From the NCBI GenBank assembly GCA_029263725.1, contig JAJUFS010000008.1, forward strand, positions 1 to 35,796: a DNA stretch of 35,796 nt, in the 5' to 3' direction. This DNA comes from Gammaproteobacteria bacterium. Its GTDB lineage: Bacteria; Pseudomonadota; Gammaproteobacteria; Natronospirales; JAJUFS01. The position numbers and the translations under genes are program-made. The notes beneath the pieces are model-generated. The model was not told the DNA's origin. It ran no database searches and worked only from the letters and a program-made list of their open reading frames with translations. This document shows, one piece after another, positions 21,146-28,906 of this stretch (within the stretch, counting starts at the first letter, position 1; the number at the start of each line of letters is the position of its first letter).

Positions 21146-22444
21146 TCAACCCGCCATCAGCTTCTCGATTTCGCCGGGATCCTTCACGCACTCGGCGGTC
21201 AGCACTTCCGGCGCACCCCTGGTCACGGCCACATCATCCTCGATGCGAATGCCGGTATTCCACCACTTCGCATCGACGCCCTTCATGCCCGCGGCAATGT
21301 AAATGCCGGGTTCCACCGTCATCACCATGCCGGGCTCGAGCACCCGCCATTCCTCGCCCACCTTGTAATCACCGACGTCATGCACGTCCAGCCCGAGCCA
21401 GTGCCCGGTCTTGTGCATGTAGAAACGCCGGTAGGCGCCATCGCGGATCAGCTGCGGGAGGCGTCCCTCGAGGATGCCAAGCTTCACCAGGCCGCGCGTG
21501 ATCACCTTCACTGCCGCTTCGTGCGGCGCGTTCCAGTGTTCGCCGGCGCGCACCTTGTCGATGGCCTCGAGCTGCGCTTCCAGCACGATCTCGTACAGTG
21601 CGCGCTGCTCGGGCGTGAACTTTCCATTTACCGGCCAGGTGCGACTGATGTCGGAGGCATAGTTGCGGTACTCGCAACCGGCGTCGACCAGCAGCAGGTC
21701 GCCTGCGGCGAGCTCCGCGTCATTGTCGACGTAATGCAGGATACAGGCATTCGCACCACCGCCGACGATGCTGGAATAGGCGGGATGCCCGCCGTGGCGG
21801 CGAAACTCGTGCAGAAGCTCCGCCTCGATTTCCCACTCCATCATTCCCGGCCGGGTCGCGCGCATGGCGCGCTCGTGCGCCGCTGCCGAGATCTGTGCCG
21901 CGCGGCGCATCAGCTTCAGCTCGCCGGCGGACTTGTACAGGCGCAGGTCGTGCAGGAAAGGATCCAGCGAGACGAACTCGTGCGGCGTGCCGGCGTCGGA
22001 ACGCAGCTGCTCGCGCAGCCGCTTCACCCAGCCGATGACGCGGCTGTCGAACTCCGGGTGCGCGCCCATCGTGTAATAGACGCGCGTGCGGTTCTCCATC
22101 AGCCCAGGGAGGATGTCGTCGATGTCATCGATGGGAAAGGCATCGTCCGCGCCATGAATCTCGATGGCGCCTTCCTGGCCCGCACGGCGGCCGTGCCAGG
22201 TCTCCTTCTCGGCGTCCTTCTCGCGGCAGAACAGGATGTATTCCGCCGCCTTGCGTCCAGGCACGAGCACGGCCACCGCTTCCGGCTCCGGGAAACCGGT
22301 CAGGTACCAGAAATCGGAATCCTGGCGAAACGGAAAGTGGGTATCGCGGCTGCGTATCTTCTCGGGTGCGGAGGGAATGATGGCGATGGCGTTCTCGCCC
22401 ATCATCCGCAGCAGCTGCCGCCGTCGCCTCGCGAAATCGTTCAT
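21146..22444 (-). CDS. pepP: Xaa-Pro aminopeptidase
   Basis: RRRQLLRMMGENAIAIIPSAPEKIRSRDTHFPFRQDSDFWYLTGFPEPEAVAVLVPG...VDAGCEYRNYASDISRTWPVNGKF...HKTGHWLGLDVHDVG; PepP. Confidence 0.97.
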   Translation of the reverse strand: MNDFARRRRQLLRMMGENAIAIIPSAPEKIRSRDTHFPFRQDSDFWYLTGFPEPEAVAVLVPGRKAAEYILFCREKDAEKETWHGRRAGQEGAIEIHGADDAFPIDDIDDILPGLMENRTRVYYTMGAHPEFDSRVIGWVKRLREQLRSDAGTPHEFVSLDPFLHDLRLYKSAGELKLMRRAAQISAAAHERAMRATRPGMMEWEIEAELLHEFRRHGGHPAYSSIVGGGANACILHYVDNDAELAAGDLLLVDAGCEYRNYASDISRTWPVNGKFTPEQRALYEIVLEAQLEAIDKVRAGEHWNAPHEAAVKVITRGLVKLGILEGRLPQLIRDGAYRRFYMHKTGHWLGLDVHDVGDYKVGEEWRVLEPGMVMTVEPGIYIAAGMKGVDAKWWNTGIRIEDDVAVTRGAPEVLTAECVKDPGEIEKLMAG

Positions 22445-22447
22445 GCG

Positions 22448-23014
22448 TCAGTGCACGCCGGGTGGCGCCTGGAACTGGGCGGGACGGGGATTCAGTTCGT
22501 CGTGCACCAGCTGGGTGCCGATCCGCAGGTACTCGGTGAGCTCCATGTACGCGGCTTCGTCCTCTTCCGCGTCATCACCGAGCTCGAGATTGCCGCGCCC
22601 GATGTCCGCGAAGTCGCGCAGGATCTCGGCGACATCCGCCGGCAGCTCATCGAATGCCTTGATCTCGGCGCGCGCGAGGCCGTACATGAAGCCGTCACAC
22701 CACTGCGTCAGCGACTCGACGCGATCGGCAAGGCTGGTGTCGTCCGCCGGCAGCAAGGGTTCGAACGAGAACCCGTCGCCGCGGAGCGCACCGGCCACTT
22801 CGTCCCACATTTCGGCGAGCAGCTGGCGGCATTCACGGACGTTCGCGTTGGCGGGGTCGGTGCCTTCCAGCACCTCGCTCACCCACTGATCCTTCATGGT
22901 CCGCTTGCCGGCCGCCAGGAGTCCGCAAAGCGATCCATGGCATTCGGCGGCATCCATCATCACGTTCGCGCGGCGAAGCGCGATTTCGGTCTGTTCGAAA
23001 TCAGGTGTGGCCAC
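22448..23014 (-). CDS. UPF0149 (YgfB/YecA-like) family protein
   Basis: GTG start at 23014: VATPDFEQTEIALRRANVMMDAAECHGSLCGLLAAGK...CDGFMYGLARAEIKAFDELPADVAEILRDFADIGRGNLE; UPF0149 pattern and pepP-zapA context. Confidence 0.9.
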   Translation of the reverse strand: MATPDFEQTEIALRRANVMMDAAECHGSLCGLLAAGKRTMKDQWVSEVLEGTDPANANVRECRQLLAEMWDEVAGALRGDGFSFEPLLPADDTSLADRVESLTQWCDGFMYGLARAEIKAFDELPADVAEILRDFADIGRGNLELGDDAEEDEAAYMELTEYLRIGTQLVHDELNPRPAQFQAPPGVH

Positions 23015-23088
23015 AGGAAGATCCGCAATGGAAGACCGCGCAATGCTACCACCCGCGGCGCAGGAGCCCCAACAACGGCGGGCGCTCG

Positions 23089-23117
23089 TTGACCCGCCAA
23101 ATACCGGCATCTATAGT
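23089..23117 (+). promoter_or_regulatory. Candidate sigma70 promoter (TTGACC-17-TATAGT) for the ZapB-like gene
   Basis: TTGACC 23089-23094, spacer 17 nt, TATAGT 23112-23117, only 7 nt before the ATG. Confidence 0.65.
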
Positions 23118-23124
23118 TCCGCGC

Positions 23125-23349
23125 ATGTCCAACGAACCTACATTCCGCCTGGAACTGAAGCGCCTCGAGGAACGCCTCGAGGAAGTGCTCGCGCTCTGCT
23201 CCCGGTTGCAGGAGGAGAATCGCAGCCTGCAGGAGATGCGCGACCAGCTCGCCGCCGAGAAGGCGAACCTCATGCAGCGCAATGAACAGGTGAAGTCGCG
23301 CGTCGAAGCCATCATCACGCGCCTGAAATCGCTGGAGCAGAGCTCATGA
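23125..23349 (+). CDS. TIGR02449-like/ZapB-like coiled-coil protein
   Basis: MSNEPTFRLELKRLEERLEEVLALCSRLQEENRSLQEMRDQLAAEKANLMQRNEQVKSRVEAIITRLKSLEQSS; short coiled coil overlapping zapA. Confidence 0.88.
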   Translation: MSNEPTFRLELKRLEERLEEVLALCSRLQEENRSLQEMRDQLAAEKANLMQRNEQVKSRVEAIITRLKSLEQSS

Positions 23350-23657
23350 GCGGCATGACCTCCGTCGCCGTGCGCATCCTCGACAAGGAATACCATGTCG
23401 CCTGCCCCGAGGAGGAGCGCGCGGCGCTGCTCGCCTCCGCGGAAATGCTCAACCGGCGCATGAAGGAAATCCGCGACAGCGGCAAGGTGGTCGGCCTCGA
23501 CCGCATGGCCGTGATGGTCGCGCTCAATCTCTCGCACGAACTCCTGCAGCTGCGCCGCGCCTTCGAAGAGATCGATGGCGAAGTCGGGGAGCGCGCCCGC
23601 AGCATGCGGCAGCGCATGGACGAGCTGCTGGGCGCCGTTCGTCAGTTCGAGTTCTGA
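23346..23657 (+). CDS. zapA: Cell division protein ZapA
   Basis: VRILDKEYHVACPEEERAALLASAEMLNRRMKEIRDSGKVVGLDRMAVMVALNLSHELL; ZapA pattern. Confidence 0.95.
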   Translation: MSGMTSVAVRILDKEYHVACPEEERAALLASAEMLNRRMKEIRDSGKVVGLDRMAVMVALNLSHELLQLRRAFEEIDGEVGERARSMRQRMDELLGAVRQFEF

Positions 23658-23698
23658 ACATTATCCAGTCCGCTTTTTTTCACACCGCAGGCAGGTGG

Positions 23699-23704
23699 TA
23701 TGAT
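23699..23704 (+). promoter_or_regulatory. -10 element of the 6S RNA promoter
   Basis: TATGAT, 7 bp upstream of the inferred 6S RNA 5' end at about 23711. Confidence 0.5.
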
Positions 23705-23710
23705 GTGCAC

Positions 23711-23900
23711 GAACATCTCCTGCGGTGTTCGAAACGGGCTGGGGTACCCTTAGAGCCTAATCAAACCCCCCGGAGCTCATTCCCGGGGCGACGGTGCGCA
23801 AGTCCACCCTCGAGTGGAAAGCCTAAAGCGTCCTGGTGAGCTCCACCTGAACCGATGGTTCTAGGGCGATGGTCCGTTACGGCACAGGCGGGAGATGTCC
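23711..23900 (+). ncRNA. ssrS: 6S RNA
   Basis: Closing stem GAACATCTCCTGCGG...GGCGGGAGATGTCC; GTTCGAAACGGGCTGGGG 5' half and CACCTGAACCGATGGTTCTAGGG 3' half resemble E. coli ssrS. Located between zapA and fau, the canonical ssrS position. Confidence 0.92.
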
Positions 23901-23907
23901 TTTCTTC

Positions 23908-24498
23908 ATGAATCCCCGTGAGCAGCAGGAAATTCGCCGGCAGATGCGCGCCGCACGGCGCGCACTCTCACGGCAGGACCTCGACATCGCCGGGGCGCGT
24001 CTCGCCCGCAATCTTCAAAGCCTTCCTGCATATCGCCGCGCCCGCACGATCGGCGCCTATCTCGCGGTCGGCGGGGAAATGCCGTTGCAGCCGCTCATCC
24101 TCGATGCCTGGACGCATGGCAAGCACGTGTACCTGCCCCGCCTGCGCGATGCGCACCTCGATTTCCACCGCTACACCGCCGACACCCGGCTCCGCCGCAA
24201 TCGCTTCGGCATCGCGGAACCTGCAGTGACGGCGCATTCGCGCATCAATCCCAGGTTCATCGATGTCGTGCTGGTGCCGCTGGTCGCCTTCGATGACCAG
24301 GGCAACCGGCTGGGCATGGGCGGCGGATTCTATGACCGCAGCTTCGCCTTTCTCCATGATCGGCGCTGCTGGCGGCGTCCGCTGCTCATCGGCATCGCCC
24401 ACGAGTTCCAGCACCTGCCGGCGCTGGACCCGGCGCCATGGGATGTACCGCTGCATGCCGCCGTCACTGACGAGCAGGTGAGATGGTTCAGAAACTGA
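23908..24498 (+). CDS. fau: 5-formyltetrahydrofolate cyclo-ligase
   Basis: MNPREQQEIRRQMRAARRALS...VPLVAFDDQGNRLGMGGGFYDRSFAFL; cyclo-ligase signature GMGGGFYDR. Confidence 0.95.
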   Translation: MNPREQQEIRRQMRAARRALSRQDLDIAGARLARNLQSLPAYRRARTIGAYLAVGGEMPLQPLILDAWTHGKHVYLPRLRDAHLDFHRYTADTRLRRNRFGIAEPAVTAHSRINPRFIDVVLVPLVAFDDQGNRLGMGGGFYDRSFAFLHDRRCWRRPLLIGIAHEFQHLPALDPAPWDVPLHAAVTDEQVRWFRN

Positions 24499-24510
24499 AG
24501 GAGATTCAGC

Positions 24511-24990
24511 ATGAGCTACTGGCTGATGAAGTCCGAGCCCGACGTGTTCAGCATCGATGATCTGCGGCGGAAGGGTCCGCGCGGCACCCACTGGGATGGC
24601 GTCCGCAACTACCAGGCGCGGAACTTCATGCGGGAGATGAAGCCCGGCGACCAGGCATTCTTCTATCACTCCAACTGCAAGGAGCCGGGCATCGTCGGCG
24701 TGATGGAGGTGGTGCGTGAAGCCTACCCGGATCACACTGCCTTCGACCCGAAGGATCCGCATTTCGATCCGAAGAGCGATCCCGCCAGGCCGCGCTGGTA
24801 CATGGTTGATGTCGCCTACGTCGAGAAGTTTCCGCGCACCATCACCCTCGATGCACTCCGCCTCAATCATTCGCTTGCCGAGATGCTCATTCTTCGCCGC
24901 GGCAATCGACTCTCGGTGACACCGGTGACGGCAAGTGAATGGAAGGCGGTGATGAAGATGGTCGCCTCATCAACTGATCACTCGCGATAA
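24511..24990 (+). CDS. EVE domain-containing protein
   Basis: MSYWLMKSEPDVFSIDDLRRKGPRGTHWDGVRNYQARNFMREMKPGDQAFFYHSNCKEPGIVGVMEVV; EVE/thymocyte nuclear protein 1-like. Confidence 0.95.
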   Translation: MSYWLMKSEPDVFSIDDLRRKGPRGTHWDGVRNYQARNFMREMKPGDQAFFYHSNCKEPGIVGVMEVVREAYPDHTAFDPKDPHFDPKSDPARPRWYMVDVAYVEKFPRTITLDALRLNHSLAEMLILRRGNRLSVTPVTASEWKAVMKMVASSTDHSR

Positions 24991-25055
24991 AAAATTGACA
25001 TTGCTGGAAAATTGACTTTTCTGATATATACTCAAAGCCGAGTGATCGGTCACTT
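24976..25055 (+). promoter_or_regulatory. Regulatory region of the histone-like gene with repeats and dyads
   Basis: GATCACTCG (24976-24984) inverted as CGAGTGATC (25039-25047); tandem AAAATTGACATTGCTG/AAAATTGACTTTTCTG (24991-25006 and 25008-25023, period 17); TGaTATATA extended -10-like at 25022-25030; AGTGATCGGTCACT dyad at 25041-25054. Confidence 0.5.
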
Positions 25056-25073
25056 TATTTTGGGAGGATCAAC

Positions 25074-25496
25074 ATGGCTGCCAAAAAGAAAGCCACTGCA
25101 AAGAAGAAGACCGCCGCCAAAAAGCGGGTCGCAAGCAAGAAGCCGGTAGCGAAGAAGAAGAAGGCTACCGCCAAGAAGAAGGTAGGCGCCAAGAAGAAGG
25201 TTGCTGCCAAGAAGAAGAAAGTCGGTGCCAAGAAGAAGGCCGGCGCAAAGAAGAAGGTAGCTGCCAAGAAGAAGAAGGTCGGCGCCAAGAAGAAGAAGGT
25301 CGGCGCCAAGAAGAAGAAGGTCGGCGCCAAGAAGAAGGCCGGCGCAAAGAAGAAGGTAGCTGCCAAGAAGAAGGTCGGCGCCAAGAAGAAGGCTCCGGCC
25401 AAGAAGACTGCGAAGAAGACCGCCGCCAAGCGCAAGAAGACCACCGCGCGCAAGACGACGGCTCGCAGGACGACGGCCTCCAAGGCTTCGATGTAA
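25074..25496 (+). CDS. Histone H1-like Lys/Ala-rich DNA-binding protein with tandem repeats
   Basis: [42 protein letters not shown]...; preceded by GGGAGGATCAAC. AlgP/Hc1-like composition. Confidence 0.88.
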   Translation: MAAKKKATAKKKTAAKKRVASKKPVAKKKKATAKKKVGAKKKVAAKKKKVGAKKKAGAKKKVAAKKKKVGAKKKKVGAKKKKVGAKKKAGAKKKVAAKKKVGAKKKAPAKKTAKKTAAKRKKTTARKTTARRTTASKASM

Positions 25497-25520
25497 TTCC
25501 TGCCTCTGGCAGTTTCATGA

Positions 25521-25551
25521 AGGCCCGGGTAAATCCCGGGCCTTTTCTTTT
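25521..25551 (+). terminator. Rho-independent terminator of the histone-like gene
   Basis: AGGCCCGGGTAAATCCCGGGCCTTTTCTTTT. Confidence 0.9.
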
Positions 25552-25614
25552 GCGCAACCTCCCCTCCCACACCGGTTCGCGAAGACCTTTTCTTTTGCCC
25601 GATCGGCGGAGACA

Positions 25615-26301
25615 ATGCCTGATTTCAACCGGGAAACGATCATGACCGCTGACGACAAGAAGCGCGCGGCCGCCCGTGCCGCGCTGGATCATCTCGACGA
25701 CGCAAGAATCATCGGCGTCGGCACCGGCTCGACCGTAAACCACTTCATCGATGCACTTGGCAGCATCCGCGACCGCATTGAAGGCGCGGTGTCCAGCTCC
25801 GAGGCGTCCACCGCTCGCCTGCGCACGGCGGGAATACCCGTACTTGATCTCAACCAGACCGGCACCCTGGACGTCTACGTCGACGGTGCCGACGAGGCGA
25901 ACCGGCAGCTCCAGCTCATCAAGGGTGGCGGCGGGGCGCTGACACGGGAAAAGATCGTGGCGGAAGCGAGCCGGCGTTTCGTCTGCATCGCGGATGACAG
26001 CAAGCTGGTGGGGCTGCTCGGCGCATTTCCATTGCCGGTCGAAGTCATTCCCATGGCGCGCAGCCTGGTGGCACGGAAGCTCGTTGCCCTGGGCGGCCAG
26101 CCCGCACTGCGCGAGGGCTTCGTCACCGACAACGGCAACGTGATCCTCGATGTGCGCAACCTCGACTTCACCGACGCGGCCGGCCTGGAAACCCGCATCA
26201 ACAACATCCCAGGCGTGATCACCTGTGGCATCTTCGCGCACCGGCCTGCGGACCTGCTGCTGTTGGGCACCGACAACGGCGTCGAGGTCATTCGCGCCTG
26301 A
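25615..26301 (+). CDS. rpiA: Ribose-5-phosphate isomerase A
   Basis: [18 protein letters not shown]...[32 protein letters not shown]...; RpiA motifs. An alternative start at 25642 is possible. Confidence 0.96.
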   Translation: MPDFNRETIMTADDKKRAAARAALDHLDDARIIGVGTGSTVNHFIDALGSIRDRIEGAVSSSEASTARLRTAGIPVLDLNQTGTLDVYVDGADEANRQLQLIKGGGGALTREKIVAEASRRFVCIADDSKLVGLLGAFPLPVEVIPMARSLVARKLVALGGQPALREGFVTDNGNVILDVRNLDFTDAAGLETRINNIPGVITCGIFAHRPADLLLLGTDNGVEVIRA

Positions 26302-26336
26302 GAGTCGCGCAGACACGACCCTGGCCACAAACCAGA

Positions 26337-26368
26337 ACCCCGGCACAAGGCCGGGGTTTTTGTTTTAT
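26337..26368 (+). terminator. Rho-independent terminator of rpiA
   Basis: AACCCCGGCACAAGGCCGGGGTTTTTGTTTT. Confidence 0.9.
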
Positions 26369-26371
26369 TGC

Positions 26372-26630
26372 AGGCCAGGATTGTCGCTGCTTCCGGCGGC
26401 GATCCCTCACTGCGCTCGGGATCACACGCTCCGCGAGTGTCGCGCCGCGTGACCCCGTGAAGAAATCTCGGAGCGCATGGACACGGCTGTCGAACCGAGC
26501 AGATCATCGAACCAAGCAGGAGACAGGATTGCCCGTCCCGTCGAGGGGCGGTCCGGTCCGCGCTCGGGCGGAGCTGAAGCTCCTTGCGAGGGTGTCGAAC
26601 AAGGTCCTCAGCCTGAGGCCCAGAGAACAA
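26372..26630. repeat. Non-coding, repeat-like spacer (dispersed-repeat candidate)
   Basis: Contains GATCCC-tcactgcgctc-GGGATC and GGAGCT-ga-AGCTCC hairpins. The reverse-strand translation gives the DPERSEGS string, often seen in spurious ORF calls over intergenic repeats. Confidence 0.4.
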
Positions 26631-26633
26631 ACA

Positions 26634-26666
26634 AAAAAACCCCGCCATCAAGGCGGGGCTTTTTTG
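26634..26666 (-). terminator. Bidirectional-looking terminator downstream of tRNA-Gln
   Basis: AAAAAACCCCGCCATCAAGGCGGGGCTTTTTT: stem with T-tracts on both strands. Confidence 0.85.
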
Positions 26667-26668
26667 TT

Positions 26669-26742
26669 TGGCTGGGGGACTAGGATTCGAACCTAGATTC
26701 ACGGAGTCAGAGTCCGTTGTCCTACCATTAGACGATCCCCCA
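26669..26742 (-). tRNA. tRNA-Gln (anticodon CTG)
   Basis: Minus strand TGGGGGATCGTCTAATGGTAGGACAACGGACTCTGACTCCGTGAATCTAGGTTCGAATCCTAGTCCCCCAGCCA: cloverleaf stems, anticodon loop CTCTGAC, encoded CCA. Confidence 0.95.
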
Positions 26743-26780
26743 GGAACTGCCCCGGCGGCAGGGCCGCCGGGCAACAAGGA

Positions 26781-27173
26781 TCAGCGCTTCGAGTACTGCG
26801 GACGACGGCGGGCCTTGTGCAGACCGACCTTCTTGCGCTCGACCTCGCGGGCATCACGGGTGACGAAGCCGGCCTTGCGGAGCGGCGAACGCAGGGTCTC
26901 GTCGTACTCCATCAGGGCGCGGGTCAGGCCGTGACGGATGGCGCCGGCCTGTCCGGTGTTGCCGCCACCCTGGACGGTGACGTACACGTCGACCGAATCA
27001 GCCAGGTTGGCCAGCTCCAGCGGCTGACGGACGATCATGCGCGCGGTCTCGCGGCCGAAGAATTCGTCCAGGGGCCGGCCGTTGACGGTGATCTTGCCGG
27101 AGCCCGGGCGCACGAACACGCGTGCGGTGGAGGACTTGCGGCGGCCGGTTCCGTAGTTCTGCGTGATTGCCAT
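26781..27173 (-). CDS. rpsI: 30S ribosomal protein S9
   Basis: [42 protein letters not shown]...[17 protein letters not shown]. Confidence 0.99.
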   Translation of the reverse strand: MAITQNYGTGRRKSSTARVFVRPGSGKITVNGRPLDEFFGRETARMIVRQPLELANLADSVDVYVTVQGGGNTGQAGAIRHGLTRALMEYDETLRSPLRKAGFVTRDAREVERKKVGLHKARRRPQYSKR

Positions 27174-27208
27174 CTTGCGTGTTTCCCGTTCGACGATGAC
27201 GTCGTGAA

Positions 27209-27637
27209 TCAGATTTCCAGCGCCTGCGGCTGCTGGGCGGTGTGCTTGTGTTCCGGACCCGCGTAGACCTTCAGCTTGCGGAACATTGCGCGACCCAGCG
27301 GGTTCTTCGGCAGCATGCCCTTGACCGCCAGTTCGATGACCTGCTCGGGACGCTTCTCAAGCATCTCGCGCAGGGAGGCGGACTTCAGGTTGCCGACATA
27401 ACCGGTATGGCGATAGTAGATCTTGTCGCGCATCTTGTTGCCGGTCACGGCGATCTTCTCCGCATTGACAACGACGATGTAGTCGCCGGTGTCGACGTGC
27501 GGGGTGTATTCCGGCTTGTGCTTGCCGCGCAGGCGCTTGGCCACTTCGGAGGCCAGGCGACCCAGGGTCTTGCCGTCAGCGTCGACGACATACCAGTCGC
27601 GCTTCACAGTTTCCGGCTTTGCAGAAAACGTAGTCAT
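27209..27637 (-). CDS. rplM: 50S ribosomal protein L13
   Basis: [62 protein letters not shown]...; L13. Confidence 0.99.
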   Translation of the reverse strand: MTTFSAKPETVKRDWYVVDADGKTLGRLASEVAKRLRGKHKPEYTPHVDTGDYIVVVNAEKIAVTGNKMRDKIYYRHTGYVGNLKSASLREMLEKRPEQVIELAVKGMLPKNPLGRAMFRKLKVYAGPEHKHTAQQPQALEI

Positions 27638-27702
27638 TTGGATCCGCTCCAAATCAAGGATTCCGTGCCCCTGGGAAAACACCCCGGGGCGAAAGGCGCG
27701 CA

Positions 27703-27731
27703 ATATTAATGGACGAACCGGGATTTTTCAA
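27703..27731 (-). promoter_or_regulatory. Candidate sigma70 promoter for rplM-rpsI
   Basis: Minus strand TTGAAA-17 nt-TAATAT. Confidence 0.75.
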
Positions 27732-27750
27732 CACACCGGAGGCGCAAACC

Positions 27751-28065
27751 TCAGATTTTCAGGCGCTCGACAGGCACGCCGTCCCGCAGGTGGGAGGTGA
27801 CGATCTCCTCGACGTCCTCTTCGTCCACATAGGTATACCAGACGGCCTCGGGGTAGACGACCGCCACCGGGCCTTCCTCGCAGCGATCCAGGCACCCCGC
27901 GGTGTTGACCCGCACCCCGCCCTTCCCGGCCAGGCCCAGCTCCTTGACGCGCCTCTTGGCGTAGTCGCGGATGGCCGCGCTGCCGCAGCGCCCGCAGCTC
28001 GGGCGGGTGGCGCCCTCGTCGCGGATGTTGGTGCAGAAGAAGATATGGCGGCGATAGTAGGTCAT
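27751..28065 (-). CDS. (2Fe-2S) ferredoxin domain-containing protein
   Basis: MTYYRRHIFFCTNIRDEGATRPSCGRCGSAAIRDYAKRRVKELGLAGKGGVRVNTAGCLDRCEEGPVAVVYPEAVWY; thioredoxin-like ferredoxin cysteine pattern. Confidence 0.93.
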   Translation of the reverse strand: MTYYRRHIFFCTNIRDEGATRPSCGRCGSAAIRDYAKRRVKELGLAGKGGVRVNTAGCLDRCEEGPVAVVYPEAVWYTYVDEEDVEEIVTSHLRDGVPVERLKI

Positions 28066-28832
28066 CAGAAGCTGTACTGGAGGCTGATGGTGGTGTACGA
28101 ATCGAGCTTTTCGCGGCCAACCGGGACGTTACTGTTGCGCTTCGCCGTGAAGCTCGCCACCAGGTCGAGCTCGCCGACGAGCTGCGACGAGATCGAGGTC
28201 ACCGATTCGACATAGGTGTTGAAGTCACCGGCTTCAACCGCCATCTGGTGGGAGAAGTCCGAGCTTTCGCCGAAGTCGAGAAAGTAGCTCAGCGCCAGCC
28301 GGCCGATGTTTTCATCCTGTTCCGTGCCGTCGGTCCGGTCCGTCTGCCGGCCACCGACACCGATTTCCAAGTCAAGGCGCTGCCGGTCGCTCTGGAAGAG
28401 CCGGCGGCCATAACCTATGGCCTCGCTGGTGCGCCGATCGAAGCCCGCGAATTCGTTGGTCTCCCAGTTGAGCGCGAGAAACAGGTAGTTCTGCTCACCC
28501 AGCTTGCGGTCGGCCTTGTAACCGGCCCGGTAGTTCCGCGCGGTGGTGGTCTCGGCGTCCTTGGAATAGATCGCGTTCACGACGGCGCCGTGGCGCCAGT
28601 CGGGCCGGTCCCAGCCCAGGACGAGCTTGCCGTTCAGGTTGGTGGTGTCGGTATTGCCACGCGAGGCGATGTAACCGAGCTGGGCGCGGCCGGCGAACTG
28701 GTCGGACTCATCGGCGAGCGGCACCGTGGTACTTCCCACCGTGTCGAACTCGCCCCAGATCGAATCGGCCTGGGCAGGAGCAACCATGAGACACAATCCC
28801 GCCATCACCGGCCATCGCATTGGGAATGTCAT
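28065..28832 (-). CDS. DUF481 family putative outer-membrane protein
   Basis: Signal peptide, then AQLGYIASRGNTDTTNLNGKLVLGW...; DUF481 repeats, C-terminal aromatic SLQYSF. Confidence 0.9.
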   Translation of the reverse strand: MTFPMRWPVMAGLCLMVAPAQADSIWGEFDTVGSTTVPLADESDQFAGRAQLGYIASRGNTDTTNLNGKLVLGWDRPDWRHGAVVNAIYSKDAETTTARNYRAGYKADRKLGEQNYLFLALNWETNEFAGFDRRTSEAIGYGRRLFQSDRQRLDLEIGVGGRQTDRTDGTEQDENIGRLALSYFLDFGESSDFSHQMAVEAGDFNTYVESVTSISSQLVGELDLVASFTAKRNSNVPVGREKLDSYTTISLQYSF

Positions 28833-28906
28833 TTCGTCCTCGTCTGAGTCGCGCGGGGACGGCGGAACGAATGCCGCCGCAGCGAGCGGGTTATTATAGG
28901 GCCCGA

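Noticed and set aside
23869-23907. Upstream ATG extending fau (MVRYGTGGRCPFF...)
   Set aside because: The extension lies within 6S RNA and is not like the family N-terminus. MNPREQQ at 23908 is preferred.
25055-25615. Minus-strand ORF rich in FFLAPTFF repeats
   Set aside because: It is the reverse translation of the Lys/Ala repeats of the histone-like gene, which has an RBS and terminator in the plus orientation.
26457-26696. Small ORFs between rpiA and tRNA-Gln
   Set aside because: No recognisable protein features; they cross terminator and tRNA sequence and sit in a repeat-like spacer.
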